64,000 nucleotides of DNA from Nephrocerus scutellatus. Taxonomy: Eukaryota; Arthropoda; Insecta; Diptera; Pipunculidae. The notes under the pieces were generated by a model. That model was given only the letters and a program-made list of their open reading frames with translations. It was not told the origin of the DNA and searched no databases. The translations under genes and the position numbers were made by a program. The DNA lies in the NCBI GenBank assembly GCA_947095585.1, contig OX352765.1, forward strand, positions 77,669,976-77,733,975, read 5' to 3'. Shown in pieces: positions 46,868 to 58,805 of this stretch. How positions within the stretch are numbered: the stretch's first letter is position 1; each line of letters starts with the position of its first letter.

Positions 46868-47340
46868 TATATTTTTTAAATTCTCTATATTAACTTCGCG
46901 TGCCACGTGGCTGGGTGGCTGGTCAGATTTTCTGATCAATTTTTAACCCACTTCCCATAGCCCGATTTTATTGAAATTTTGCACAGATATATATTTCCGG
47001 TGACAATTCTTTCTTTGAGGCCCCTCGGACCTCTGGTTCGGTTATTATTATATTTTGTACACATGTGTGTCTTCGATGGAAAACACTTTTTGTAAAAATT
47101 TGGAGTGATCTGCCCCCTGGGGACCCCCATATACAAATTAATCATTAATTATTAAATATCGCTATATCGCATCAGATCACGGCAAAGTCTGAGCTCTGTG
47201 CTTTGTGTGCAGCGCTGTTCGCTGCCGCTGCGTCATTTCGTGGATGATTTTGCCACAAAACGAGCACGCAGTGTGTGTGTGTGTATCGCCGATTAGAGAA
47301 TTTACAAGAAAAATTTAAATTTTTATGGGTTGTTTTTTTA
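46868..47340 (+). repeat. TCTCTA-family repeat, full-length copy
   Basis: Starts TTTTAAATTCTCTATATTAA, has one ACACATGTGT unit, the block CGCTGTTCGCTGCCGCTGCG, a (GT)n run and the end GATTAGAGAATTTACAAG plus T-run. The 150 bp before the (GT)n run are almost identical to 5755-5890. Confidence 0.83.
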
Positions 47341-47739
47341 TTTATGAACAAGCTGACAACCTATTATCATTCTGTGAATTATGTCCTTTCAGATTTAATT
47401 AAATTGTACGTACTTCAGTTTTAATTGGAATAACTTATTTAGAACTGCCTTACACAATCAAGAGCTCTATCTCTGCCTGCCCACTAGCCGATCGTGTCGA
47501 TGGTTGTATTTACATTTAACATTTATGCACTATCTCTTGCTGTTATCCACAATTTAAATGCGCCTTCGGACATAGACATACCCTTAGTGTTGGGTCTTCT
47601 TTGTTGAACTTTTACGTGTACAAATCGCATTTCGTCCATGTATGTAACGCCCAGAAAGAAAGCACACTGAAAAAATATATTTTGTTATTACAGCTTAAAT
47701 CTATTTTCATTCTTTTGTAAGAGCCATTAACAACTTGAG
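47341..47739. other. No recognisable feature
   Basis: Nothing supported. Confidence 0.45.
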
Positions 47740-47855
47740 TCACAGCAGTTGGGGAAGAGTTGGAGAGAGCTGAAGCTCATTGCCAGGAACTGCACACGAT
47801 GGCGCCTAGGCGTAGTAGAGTCCCTAGGACCCACAAAGGGATATAGGACATAAGA
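47740..47855 (+). pseudogene. RTE-type LINE, lineage A, extreme 3' fragment
   Basis: Reads LGKSWRELKLIARNCTRW and, after one change, VESLGPTKGYRT with a stop, the same C terminus as 9264-9380 on the minus strand. Only about 110 bp remain. Confidence 0.75.
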
Positions 47856-48233
47856 AATTAACAACTTGAGCCAATAACAAAACAAACGCACGCACTTTGG
47901 AAAGTGGTTTATATTAAATAGAAAAAAAAACGCAAAAAGAAAAATAAGCAATAGCTAACAACGAAATTTGATAAAATTATTTTAATTAAAATAAACTCAT
48001 GCTGTTTAATTTTAAGCTTTTTAACTTTTGGAGATATAAAAATCCTACCTACAGATCATATTGCAAGATAGAGTATCTCAAAATGTAGCGCAAGTAAATC
48101 TTTTGACACATTTTCGGACAACAAACCATTATCGTAGATAAGTTTGAGATTTTAAAAACATTGATAACCAAAGCGCAGCAACTGGTGCTCCTTAAAATTG
48201 TATACCTGCGAGTATACAAACTTTTTATTATAT
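47856..48233. other. No recognisable feature
   Basis: AT-rich; no supported gene. Confidence 0.4.
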
Positions 48234-48234
48234 A

Positions 48235-48585
48235 ACTAGCTGAAATACCCAGTGTTTCCCGGCTTCCCACGCCACACTGTTCCCACCCAACTGACCACAA
48301 AAGACCTCCAAGACTCACTCCTAAACCCACCTAAAGATACCACCAAACCATCCCCCCTCACATACATATATGACCTCTATCTATCAAATTCACGGTCTTC
48401 GAGTCAACCTCATACAAAAAATACCTTACCACCCACAACGTTAACCCCCTTAACACCATCACCACACTTACCACCTACAAACATCCACCCCAACCGTCCC
48501 ACCTCACCCTAAAGTTTCAGCAATATCGAATGAACAGTCCTCAAGTTAATTGCGAACAGACGTACACACATACAGACAAAGCTTT
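48235..48585 (-). repeat. Short Helitron-like element
   Basis: Starts AACTAGCTGAAATACCCAGT like the element at 42065 and ends with CAGACGTACACACATACAGA. C-rich centre. Same type as the larger satellite-bearing element but only about 350 bp. Confidence 0.5.
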
Positions 48586-48587
48586 AT

Positions 48588-49115
48588 TTTTTAAATTCTC
48601 TATATTAACTTCGCGTGCCCGTGGATCTTTATGTTTGTCCGTCTTGTAATGTTGCGATAAATTTTTAACCCACTTCCCAAAACCTGATCTTATTTAAACT
48701 TTGCACATATGTGTATTTCCGATGACAACACATTCTATTAAAATTTGGGGCCCCTCGAGCCTCGGGGCCGATGGGTGCTCATATAAATTTTTTAAAAATT
48801 AACCCGATTTTCTTTAAATTGTTTACACATGTGTATCTCCGGTGAACGAAACTTTTTGTAAAAAATTGAAAGTGATCGGGGGTACCTCTACAAATGTTTT
48901 AAAAAAATTTCAAGATTTTATTCAAATTTTATACACACGTGTTTAACGCGATCGACCACACCAGGGCTGATGGGCTCCCAATAAAATTTTTAAAAAAATT
49001 TAGCTTCTTTTCTTCAAATTTTATACACACGTGTTTAATCCGATGGACAACACTTTTATAAAAATCTGGAAGTGACCTCAGGGCCGAGGGGTTCCCAATC
49101 AATTTTTTTAAAGTT
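48588..49115 (+). repeat. TCTCTA-family repeat, 3'-truncated, multi-unit
   Basis: Starts TTTTAAATTCTCTATATTAA, then about four tandem units with CACACATGTGT/ACACACGTGT and GGGCCGATGGG-type segments. The right end is missing where the LINE copy begins near 49118. Confidence 0.78.
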
Positions 49116-49119
49116 TTTT

Positions 49120-50440
49120 TGTTTGCAAATACTCGCAATTGACTCTGTGACTTTCCACGCTTCGCAGCCATACAAGAGTACGTTCTCTCAGTATTCTGAA
49201 GATCTGAAGAACGTTAGCTTCAGATTCCGGGAGATTTGCGAGGAGTTCCAGATATTATTTAGCATACTATAGGAGTGTCTCGCCTTGTTTACACGAGAGC
49301 ATACATCCGAGTCAGCACCACAATTTTTTGACATCCAGCTGTCCAAATAACAAAACTTATCGACTTCCTCTTTCTGATGTCCATCAATCGAGAGATCACA
49401 TGTTCCACTAGCGTTAACGCGAAGTAGTTTTCTTTTTGAGACGTTAATTTTTAAAATCACTTTGTTAGCGTGGAGTTCTAGTGAGTTTAATTTTAGCTCC
49501 ATATTACCTAGCGATTGTGATATCATCGGCATAGTCCAGGTCTTCTAGGCGGTGAAAAACCGTCCATGGCAAACCCGATGGAGTACAGGTTACTATTTTC
49601 ATCACCTAGTCGATGACAATTATGAAAAGCAATGGTGAGAGGGTGCAACCTTGCTTGACTCCCGAGTAGATGATGAAAGGCGAGCCAAGATGATCGTTAT
49701 GAATGACGCGGCATGTTGAGTCGCGGTTCAGCTCCTTAATGATGTTAATAAGTTTTTCCGGAACACCATAGCTAGAAAAAATCTACCTACCACATCATGT
49801 TTCGGCCCACGCTATTAAAAGCGCGTTTAAAATATACAAAAACCATATACAGAGGAGAGCGATACTCAACTGACTGCTCAATGATTATACGCAGGATGTT
49901 AATTTGATCAGTACAAGAATGGTTTGGGCGAAATCCTGCTTGTTTTGTATTATATAGGAGATTTGTTTATGGTGTTTAGCAGGGTAATTCCTCTCCAGTT
50001 TTCGCATTTACTCAAATCACCCTCCTTGGGAAATTTGACTATTACGCCTTCTTTTAACGACGATGGAATGGTTCCAGATACCTTGATATATCGCATGCAA
50101 TATTCTCGTAGTAAACTCGATGTCGGCTTGAAGGAGTTCTGCGTAGATGTTGTCATTGCCTGCTGCTTTACCTGATTGCAGTGAACGAATTGGTGTTCTT
50201 ATCTCATCCTATTAGGGTGCATATGTGGGTTGATGGACGTGCCTGGCGAAGTACAATTCAAAACATTCTTTAAATGTTCTGTCCAGCGGGTTAATTGTTG
50301 TTCCTCCATTAGGATCAAAGAACCGTCTATTGATGCCTTAACAGGGTAGTTGATATGGTGGTTCTTGTTCGCGAGCTTACGAGAGAGGCCGCGTTTAACT
50401 CTACTTTGATTGATTGGCGTTAACGAATGGTGTTCCATGT
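49120..50440 (-). pseudogene. RTE-type LINE, lineage C, RT region
   Basis: In minus order: the pre-RT block (RKLANKNHHINYPVKASIDG, EEQQLTRWTEHLKNVLN, 50370-50240); TIPSSLKEGVIVKFPKEGD then CENWRGITLLNTINK (50085-49960), the RT entry; QAGFRPNHSC-like and VYFKRAFNSV-like sequence near 49925-49810; a GVKQGCTLSPLLFIIVI-like stretch near 49670-49610; a decayed DYADD region (LDYADD-I, 49545-49525); then the connector HANKVILKINVSKRKLLRVN and EEVDKFCYLDSWMSKN (49470-49340), and NVLLYGCEAWKV-like residues near 49180. Endonuclease and C terminus are absent. Several frameshifts. A lineage distinct from A and B. Confidence 0.82.
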
Positions 50441-50481
50441 GCTATCTGATATCCATTATTTTCTAATTTTTCGGGGTGCCC

Positions 50482-50862
50482 TTAAATGTTTGAGGCTGCT
50501 TCCGTATACGCATTTACTGTTTTCTCCCTTTTAAACTCTAGGGATTGCGGCTGTATCTCAGAAAGAGACTGTTGTATGCGGGATACATATGACAGTTTCG
50601 CATGTCCTTGTAATGTTTTTTTTTTTAAAATAATCGATTCAGATAACTCCATTAATATCCAAAAAAAATCACCATCCCTACAACTTTCCAAGCCTTGCTT
50701 TTTTGGAGCTGATTCCCCCTTCACAGTCCACTGTTTTGACTGTATTTTTGTTTTCTCTGTAGTTTTAATTCGACGGTTGTCTAGCTCTACTTGGTGAACA
50801 TGAGCGATGTTATCTTCAGTGGTTGCAGTTTTTAAACGTTCCGAACATTCATCTTCTGCCAA
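50482..50862 (-). pseudogene. mariner transposase remnant with internal deletion
   Basis: Open minus frame of 126 codons. Residues 7-35 (SERLKTATTEDNIAHVHQVE and on to NRRIK) match the second helix-turn-helix entry of mariner transposases, and residues 43-55 (KQWTVKGESAPKK) match the region after the first catalytic Asp; the piece between them, including that Asp, is missing. The last part does not look like mariner in this frame. So it is a deletion derivative, not a gene, although it is open. Confidence 0.6.
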
Positions 50863-50869
50863 GTTTATT

Positions 50870-52885
50870 CAGCTGCCCAAAATTCGCATTCACAGCGTCC
50901 AAATCAAAACCTTCTCTATAGAAAACCCAACTCAATGCATACTAATGCTGTAAACCAATCCAAAACGCGTCTGTGTTTGGAATGTGAATACAGTGTACAA
51001 AAAATAAGTAGTCGCAAAGAGCGAGAAACGTAAGATGTGGTAGTGGGAAACAGAAAAATTTTATATGGATTTTGCTCTTTAGTTGATTACTAATACAAAT
51101 ACGTTTTGGATAAAACTAAGCATGTATCTGTGTACGATCGGAACAGTCGGGCTTTCTATAGAGAAGGTTTTGGTCAAAATCATCTCTGATTTGCAGGCGT
51201 ATTGCCCTTCAAAAACAAATATTGACAGCTCGATACTCGACTTTTTCCATTTTCACAAAAATATACTCACATAGACTCACTCAAATTGTTGTCAACAACA
51301 ACAACTGCGCATCCAAAATGGTTGCAATTTTGGTGAGTACCTTTCAAAAGATGCGCAAACAAATTCTCTAGCTATTTTTGACGAGTTCTGCCATCTTCAA
51401 GTTCAGGTGGGAAACTTTTCAGGCTACCATCGTATAAAACCCTTTTTTTTTGTCCAAAACTTCGTCGAAATATTAAAATGAAAAAAAATAGAAAAAAATT
51501 TTGAGAAACCCGTAGTCTTTAATCATTTAAGGGTTAAGTACTATAGGTACTAAAAATATATAATCTTGGTATGTAATTTTTTGTGGTTAGTACAATTTTT
51601 TTTTTCTGTGTACACCCAGATGTAATAAACGGAGTCATACACGTTGTCAATTTCCTTGTTTTTCTAATTGTGAATAAATGCATGTAGCATATTATTCATC
51701 ATTTCCATGCACAAATTGGTAGCCGGATAGCGATGAGGATAACGATTCTATCCTTATGCCATCTCGTTGATATACCATTGAAGCTAGTATGACTTTATGC
51801 CCCTAAGTGGGGGCGTCATTTTTTCTATTCTTTCTTTTGTTCTGGTTATCATTTCTCTTATTTGCTTTTCGCTCACATTGCTATTTGTACTGTTTTTGTA
51901 TAAAATCAGTTTAACTGATAAAAACGCACATGATATTCCCATGCTGCGCTAGAAGCCGATACATGAAGGATGAACAACCCATGAAGGTGCTCTTAACTTG
52001 GTCTGGTGTAATCATGCAAGTGTACCTTTATATGTGTGTTCTCCGTTCAACTGATGTTCTGAGAACATTTACGGTTGCTCCAATGTTCCTGTTTTGCCGT
52101 TGGTTGCTTGATTGTTTGTCCTTTGTGTTCGAGATCAACAAAAGGAAAAGTTCGTTGATGATAAAGAGTTGCACGGTTTTGCGGGACAAAGTTAACATTT
52201 CTGTTGAATACGATTTTCCATGTTAGACAGGCTTTTGTGTGTGTTTGTATGTGCACACATACACATACAGGTTTTCTTGTAAACTTGTGAGCCAGACACG
52301 CCGTTTTTAACGACTCTTAAGCATCGTCGTTTAAAGTCATTAGACAGTTGTTTATGCATCCCTTGTCCTTTCGTTTTCTATGTAAACTGAGGACATTTTC
52401 AATTTACAATATTTATTTTGTCCTTTCCTTCGAGTCAGAAAATAGGAAAACTCAAAAAAAAAACATCCACAACCGGGGCGAATTTCGCCTCATTAAAATT
52501 TTCCCTTTTTAAGATAAAAGGAAGAAGTACTTTTACTTCAGAGAGATTCTGTTTTTACGCCTGTGAGCTCTGCTTTTATTTCCTTTGAAATATATTCCTT
52601 TACACCTTCGAGATTGTAAATTCCTCAGTTTACTCAGCAATGTTACGTTAGTGGCTGTTTACAGTCCGTTCGATGTTTAAGACTATTGCATAGGATGTCA
52701 TTGTCATTGTCATTACTAATAGAGGTATTTTTAAGACATGTACATTTCTCTTCTACGCCCGGCATCAAAGCACCAGGACTTAAGAATCGATTATAGTAGG
52801 CTTCGCGTAAGTGTCAAAATTGAACGAAATGTTTCCCAATTTACAACAAATGGTTATAATAGACTTTTTATTGTATAGTAGTCTA
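50870..52885. other. No recognisable gene
   Basis: About 2 kb with short ORFs (51083-51274, 51930-52226) without known domains. An AAGGGTTAA near 51528 could be a TTAA-type element end, but no partner was seen. Confidence 0.45.
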
Positions 52886-52929
52886 TAGTGTTCCTGTATT
52901 TCGCATGCAAATGTCAAATAAACAAATTA

Positions 52930-55900
52930 TCATATTTGGATCTATAACCGGGGTCCGGACCTGGCCTCCCGCAAAAATTCTCTGCACCTGTCCCGATTTT
53001 GAACCGATGTTATCCAGTTTTGCATCCCTTAACTCTGGGCGTCCTAGTCTACGCCATCCTTCCAGCGTAAGCTTGGTCGGGCTCGCTGTCATGTTCCATA
53101 AATCCTACCGCAAAGGACTTTCCGAGCAGGATCCTCTTCGCTCATCCGAGCTAGGTTCCTGCCCATCGGAGCCTACCGAGCTTAATTTTCTTAACGATGT
53201 CGATATCGCGGTAACGCTCGTAGATCTCATCATTATAGAGTCTCCGGAATCGTCCTTCCTCACATACGAGGCCAACAATTCTCCGTAAGACTTTTCTCTC
53301 GAACGCAGCTAAGAGGTCAGAATGCTTTTTGCTAAGCACCCAAGTCTCGGATCCATATGTAAGTACTGGTGTGCCCATTGTCTTATATACCAGCAGCTTG
53401 GATGTTATGGTTAAGTTCCTGGATTTGAAGAGTCTTGACAGACTTTAGTAGGCTTTGTTGGCTTAAAGCAACCGTGCGCGTATTTCTGGTTCCATGCTGT
53501 TATCGGCTGCTACAGTTTCCCGAGATAGTTAAAGGATTACACTACTCCAAATTCGCGCTCCACTATTTGAATTGAGGTACCAATATTGGATCTTCTACTC
53601 GCAGACGTGGCCACCATGTACTTTGCTTTGCTCTCATTTATGTACAGCCCCAGATTTTGTGCCGCCTGCTCTATCTGGATGAAAGCTTCCTGTACAGCTC
53701 TTGGATTTATACCAACGATGTCAGTATCGTCTGCGTAAGCCAGTATCTGAATGGACTTATAGAGGATTGTTCCTCTCGTCGTTACGTCAGAGTCAGAGGA
53801 CGCAAGCCAGTCCATCCCCCTGTCCGAGCCCGTTATAGATGTTGAATGGGCTTGATGGTGATCCCGATATTTTTACTTTGCTTATAGCATTGGTCATGGT
53901 CAACCTACATAGTCGTGTCAGTTTATTTGGGATGTCGAATTCTCTCGTGGCTTTATAAAGTTTTACGCTGGCTATGCATAGGCAGCTTAAAAGTCTATAA
54001 AAAGAAGGTATAGTGAGTTTTGAAACTCTATACATTTTTCCATCACCTACCTAAGGGTTTAGATCTGATCAGTTGTTGATTTGCCCGAATTGAAGCCACA
54101 CTGGTATGGACCCATGATGACTTTAGCATATGGAAGGATAGATTAGAAAATCTTAAACGCGGTTCTCAAAAATTTTATACCACGATAATTGCTGCATTAT
54201 ATGATATCTCCCTTCTTATGTATGGGGCACAGGATGCCTCTTCGCCAGTTTTCTGGCATCGCTTCTTTCACCCATACTTGCACTATTATTTAATGAATTG
54301 CTTGGTGTAATGTTGGGCCTCCTATTTTAATCAGTTCCGCTAGGATCTGATCTGATCCCGGGGTGTTATTATTATTGAGCCGATTTATCGCTCTGCAAAC
54401 TTCGTTTATGCTTGGTGGCGGCAGCATAGTTTGGTCTTCGGTCATTGGTAGAGCTTCCGATTCATTAGTTAGCTGGCCATTTAGCCACACATGAAAGTGC
54501 TCTTCCATCGCTCCAAGATGCCTTAAAGATAGGCGATCAGATTACCCTCTATGTCTTCGAAGTATGTCCAACGCGGTGCATATTGCGTCACACCGCGAAC
54601 TCTTTGGTAGAACTTCAACGCCCTGTGCGGTCCTTGCTCTCTGTACTGTTCTAATTCACGGATGAGATTCTTCTTCCAGACTGCTTTCTTTCGACGGTGA
54701 ACTGTTCATATTTCCTGAGCTCTTTATATTCATCTTTGCGTGTTCGAGTTCTATGAGATTGTTGCATTGCTCGGTACGCAACATTCTTACGTTCAGTCGC
54801 TAGCTTTACATTCGTCATCGAACCAGCCGTTCCGATCTCTACGACTACTGCCTAGATGGAGTCAGCAGACTAATGACAGTATTCTTAAGGCGTGTCCATT
54901 TCTCTTTAATGCCTGTGACCCCAGCCCCAGGACTAACTCTCCCTGCATTTAGGGCAATTCCTTTCGCTTAACAGTAGTTGTTTTTGTTCTCTTCGTTGCG
55001 AAGGGCAACCAAGGCCATGTTGACTCGAATCTGATTCGCGGATGCAGTCTTTCGTGATGATGAAATCCGCACTCGGAGCACTATACCAACAAGATAGTGG
55101 GCCGAGTTGACGTTGGAACCTTGGTAAGTTCGTACCGTTATCAGGTTCGGGTTGTGGCGGCGGTCTATCAACACGTGGTCAATCTGGTTGCGAGTGGCTC
55201 CATCAGGAGATACCCAGTTGGCTTTGTGGATATTTTTACGCGCAAACCTTGTACTCGCAACGACCAAATTATTGCTTGCTCAAATCTCTATGACTCGTTG
55301 TCCATTGTCATTAGTGTTCTCGTGTAAGCTATGGGTGCCAATGTACTGCCTGATGCACTGGCTCCCTACCTACTTTAGCATTCATATCCCCCAAAATGAG
55401 TTTTTCATCATACTGAGGGCAGACATGGAGTTCCCGTTCGACTGATTCAAAGAATTCTTCTTTTTCATCATCTGGGGAATCCTCTGTAGGTGCGTGAACG
55501 TTTATGAGGCCCGCACGCGAAGGGTGCATAGCCGTTCATTTATTGCTTTTTCACACGCCCATAGACGAAAGTGACTGTTTCGTACGCTATAAACTAGCCT
55601 CGAAAGTAGCCCATAACAACAATAGTTATGTTATGATATAAACGTCTTTTGTTATTTACTACAATCTCAACGAACACATTGCGCATGAGCCAGAATTCTC
55701 TTTTGTTTGTCGTGTGTGATTTCTGCTTCTCTCTCGATTTAGCAGAAAACCCGGTTTGGACGCGTGAAAAATAGCGTACATGACTTGCAGAAAAGTTATC
55801 ATCGTGCTCGTTAGATTGCCGAACTCGGCTACCGCCTCGTTCGTCAAGCATCGACCTCGCACTTTCTCCACTCCACTCCACTTTGCCTGCTCGTTCTGTA

Positions 55901-56150
55901 ATATGCTATAAAGCCGATAACGGTGTGTTTCATTCTTTTGCTGACTAGAAACCCCACCCAGAGCACATGATGTCTTGCATGACAGCCATATTCTGATTTT
56001 TGTAAGACAACATTTCCCGTCCACCGCATTGCCAGGATTGCTGTTATGTCAGCCTTATATTTAGACAGGGTATCAGCCAGCTGCTGTGCAGCTCGAGCTC
56101 TATCCAGTGAGCGGACGTTCCATGAGAAAAGTCTTAAATCGTTTAGCCGT
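52930..56150 (-). pseudogene. RTE-type LINE, lineage B, nearly full length
   Basis: Most complete LINE of the window. Minus order: endonuclease start FSWNVRSLDRARAAQQLA (56135-56080), MRWTGNVVLQKSEYG and HHVLWVGFLVSKRMKH (56029-55925), an insertion of about 340 bp, NVHAPTEDSPDDEKEEFF and LILGDMNAKVGRE (55510-55365), ARKNIHKANWVSPDGATRNQ and IDHVLIDRRHNP (55245-55150); linker (55000-54550); NEVCRAINRLNNNNTPGSD (54410-54350); motif A region (54060-53930, decayed); GLGQGDGLACVL (53830); motif C YADD at 53726-53737 followed by NESKAKYMVA; C-terminal LTYGSETWVLSKKHSDLLAA, RKVLRRIVG and RLRWAG (53370-53155). The 3' end is near 52930. Frameshifts every few hundred bases; not functional. Siblings at 22.34, 24.29, 44.29 and 62.97 kb. 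Confidence 0.88.
55545..55890. other. Insertion within the lineage B endonuclease
   Basis: Sequence between the FIAYYRTSR part and the AINERLCTLRVRA part of the endonuclease interrupts the domain and does not match LINE protein. No inverted ends or target duplication recognised; origin unknown. Confidence 0.5.
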
Positions 56151-57516
56151 TTTCGTTACCGTGGTCGTCTTCGTTCATCATTGTATCCGAGGCTGATTTT
56201 GGGCTACACAATATTATTTTTTTACGGGCGAGGTTATTGGCCTCGCGCCAACCTTACTGTGGAGGAAAATTACCAGCGGCCACCACGTGGATGTTTTATC
56301 GCACTTTCACAACTAAGAGATAGTTACGGCAATTCTTGTGTTGTTTATCCCCCCTATTCTTCTGATGGCTGACCACCCAAATAAAGAAATGCAAAGCGCA
56401 AATCCCTCAAAAACTCTTTCATTATACATTTAAAAGGTTTGAAGTTCTCATTCAACAGATTTAAAAAAACTTCCCTTTATTTTAATTTATATTCTAAAAA
56501 TATGAACCTTAGTCAAGACTCATCCTGAGTAGAATAGCCGTTTTCTACCTAGCAAAAAAAATATTAGTTTGTTAAATTACAAATACAAAATTAAAACTCC
56601 ATCCTTATTGGGTCAGTAGTTTTCACGTGATGCGTGTACAAAATAGACAACAATTTTAAAAATTATCTTAATGCATTCTCTAACATATCCTTCATCCCCC
56701 AATAAATATTTTAGCAAATATTTCCAATTAAAAGAATCGCAAAGTCTACAGTTTTGATACATATATGTACAGATTATTTTAGTGAAATGGCCTCCAGCCT
56801 TATAGAAGCCTTTACACGTTCATGGTATTAGCCCCGACAAAAGCCAAACAAACGCCGGCAGGCGAAAAATGTAACATATGCTCTCCTAACTTGTTTCTAT
56901 GATTTTAATGAAGGGTAGGATATCACTTAAATACATACCTACATGTACACAGAATATGTGTATATAAAAAAATCCCTAACAGTACTGAAAATTCAACGTA
57001 AAAACTTGAAACTGAGAGTATTCAGGCGATTTTTTATTTTGCTTAGTGTTGGTTTTCATTTAAAAAAAAAGAACCCTTTCAAACGAGCAAAAAAACAGTG
57101 AGAACTTTATTCACTGTTTACCTCGGCGCGGCGGATTGAAGTGGCCATGAAAACAAAACACTGGCGGAGTAAAAGCTGACCTACATCAGCATGGATGAGT
57201 GCATCAGGGCTTGTTTTTAATCCCAACCACCAAGTATTCATCAGTGCCTGCAAGAGAGATGGGAAAAACTGCTGGCCACATTGATCATTTATCTATGCTC
57301 CGACAGGATAAGTCTGTGTGTGCATTGAAATAACAGTTTCGAATTCAAACTAATTGAACAGAATGGTAAATGGAGGCTGGCATATATGAATAGAACTAAT
57401 TTGTTCAATGTTCACTATTCTGTCTTAACTCTACAATTCAAACAACCTGTGGCCTATTTCACAACTAAAAAAAAACATTTAATTTTTGCATTCAGCCGAA
57501 AGTAGTATGTAATTTG
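56151..57516. other. No recognisable gene
   Basis: The first part may be LINE 5' UTR; the rest is AT-rich. The plus ORF 56046-56372 is largely antisense to the LINE start. Confidence 0.45.
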
Positions 57517-57720
57517 ATTGGCTCTAGTGGTTAATGCATTGGACTTCTGAGCAGAAGGAAGGTTCGTGGTTCGAATGCCAGAAACACCAAAAGTATTGTT
57601 CATGGTACCATCTATCGCGAATATCTGACAAACGTCCAATAATATTAACTTGTAACTTAATAAAAGGTGGTACTACAACTGTAGATACATAATAAATAAA
57701 AAATTAATTTCATATCTCAT
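57517..57720 (+). repeat. tRNA-derived SINE (type 2)
   Basis: A-box TGGCTCTAGTGG at 57519-57530 and B-box GGTTCGAATGC at 57568-57578, 38 bp apart: an internal RNA polymerase III promoter with tRNA-like spacing. The body then reads ACCATCTATCGCGAATATC and ACTTGTAACTTAATAAAAGG and ends in an A-rich tail with AATAAATAAA. The body differs from the 58.57-kb SINE. Confidence 0.78.
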
Positions 57721-57779
57721 CATCTCATATCGTTTGTCTCATACTCGTAAATTCATATTATTTCATATGGAATATATAT

Positions 57780-58460
57780 TATTATACCCGGGAGCTTCGC
57801 TAACTCACAACAACCCCCGACTTCCTCTTACCCACGCTGATATTAAAATTTCCACATTAGGATGGTGATGGGGCTTACTATAGAGAAATACGACAAAACT
57901 TAATTCGCAACAGATTTTGTAAAGTTAATGAAATTAATGACATTTTCGTGAATATCACGATTCCAGCGCCACCTATCAGGTTCAAAAAACACATAAACTT
58001 ATCGAAGTACCAAATGAACATCTGGCTTTGCTACCAAAGTTTTTTTGCTTTAGAAATTCACTTTCTCAAAAATATCTCAACCCCAGTGACATCTACTGGG
58101 CTCAAAAAAAAAAAGACGAACCTTAAGGAGCACCAATCGAAATTTGGTGTAAATTTAGCTTCAATATGTTAATTGGTTTAGGTCTGATGCTATATGCACC
58201 AATATCTCCACTCCAGCGCCATTAAAAAAATATGAACTTTTTGTAGCACCAAACAAATATATAGTGTGAATATAGCTTCGACACGTTCAGTGGCTTAGGC
58301 TTGATGACGTCTTTCATGTCTGATGACATCTCGATTCCAGCGCCAGCCAGTATGACTTTAATTCGTCCAGTGATTTAGGAGTGTTAACAGACAAGACATG
58401 AATCGGAGTGGACTAAACCTGCCTAAACCTAAACAAAGCGCCACTTCGATCGTATTCATA
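57780..58460 (+). repeat. Degenerate tandem repeat, units of about 120-130 bp
   Basis: TTCCAGCGCCACCTATC and diverged versions recur near 57960, 58080, 58212 and 58336, each followed by a stretch like CACCAAAC/TACCAAAT and AATTTAGCTTCAATATG. The left border is TTATACCCGGGAGCTTCGC. The pattern is that of a Helitron-like dispersed repeat; no coding capacity. Confidence 0.6.
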
Positions 58461-58564
58461 TGGTTTCCCGAAATTTTGCTAAGACGCAAATTCTGTGAGA
58501 GTTTCAGTTCAATCGGCTGTCTAGTTTTTTAGTTTTAGCGTCGTATTACAAACCAACTGTAAGC

Positions 58565-58805
58565 GATGTGGCTCAGTGGAAATGCGCATGGCTACTGAGC
58601 AGGAGGTTCGTGGTCCGAATCCCAGTAACGTTCCGAGAGTAATAACTTGTCACGGAAAGCTTCTCAATTCGCCGTTTGGATCCGGCCTTAAATTTTAGGT
58701 CCCTTCCATTTGATGTCCAAAAATATAAATGCGCAACACAAATGTTCGCAAGAAGCTAGGCCTTGGACCGAAACGGTCTGTCGCGCCAAATGTTATTATT
58801 ATTAC
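58565..58805 (+). repeat. tRNA-derived SINE (type 1), full length
   Basis: A-box TGGCTCAGTGG at 58569-58579, B-box GGTCCGAATCC at 58612-58622, then a body ending CTAGGCCTTGGACC, GGTCTGTCGCGCC and an (ATT)n tail. This copy links the tRNA-like head with the 3' body found alone at 6.9, 14.1, 30.4 and 34.7 kb, so it defines the family. The head is not a usable tRNA: no acceptor stem closes around it. Confidence 0.83.

Noticed and set aside
55659..56024. 121-codon minus frame as a gene
   Set aside because: Its N-terminal third is the lineage B LINE endonuclease in a shifted frame and the rest is the unidentified insertion.
58569..58622. Possible tRNA gene
   Set aside because: A- and B-box are present but no acceptor stem or intact anticodon stem can be closed; the sequence continues into the SINE body.
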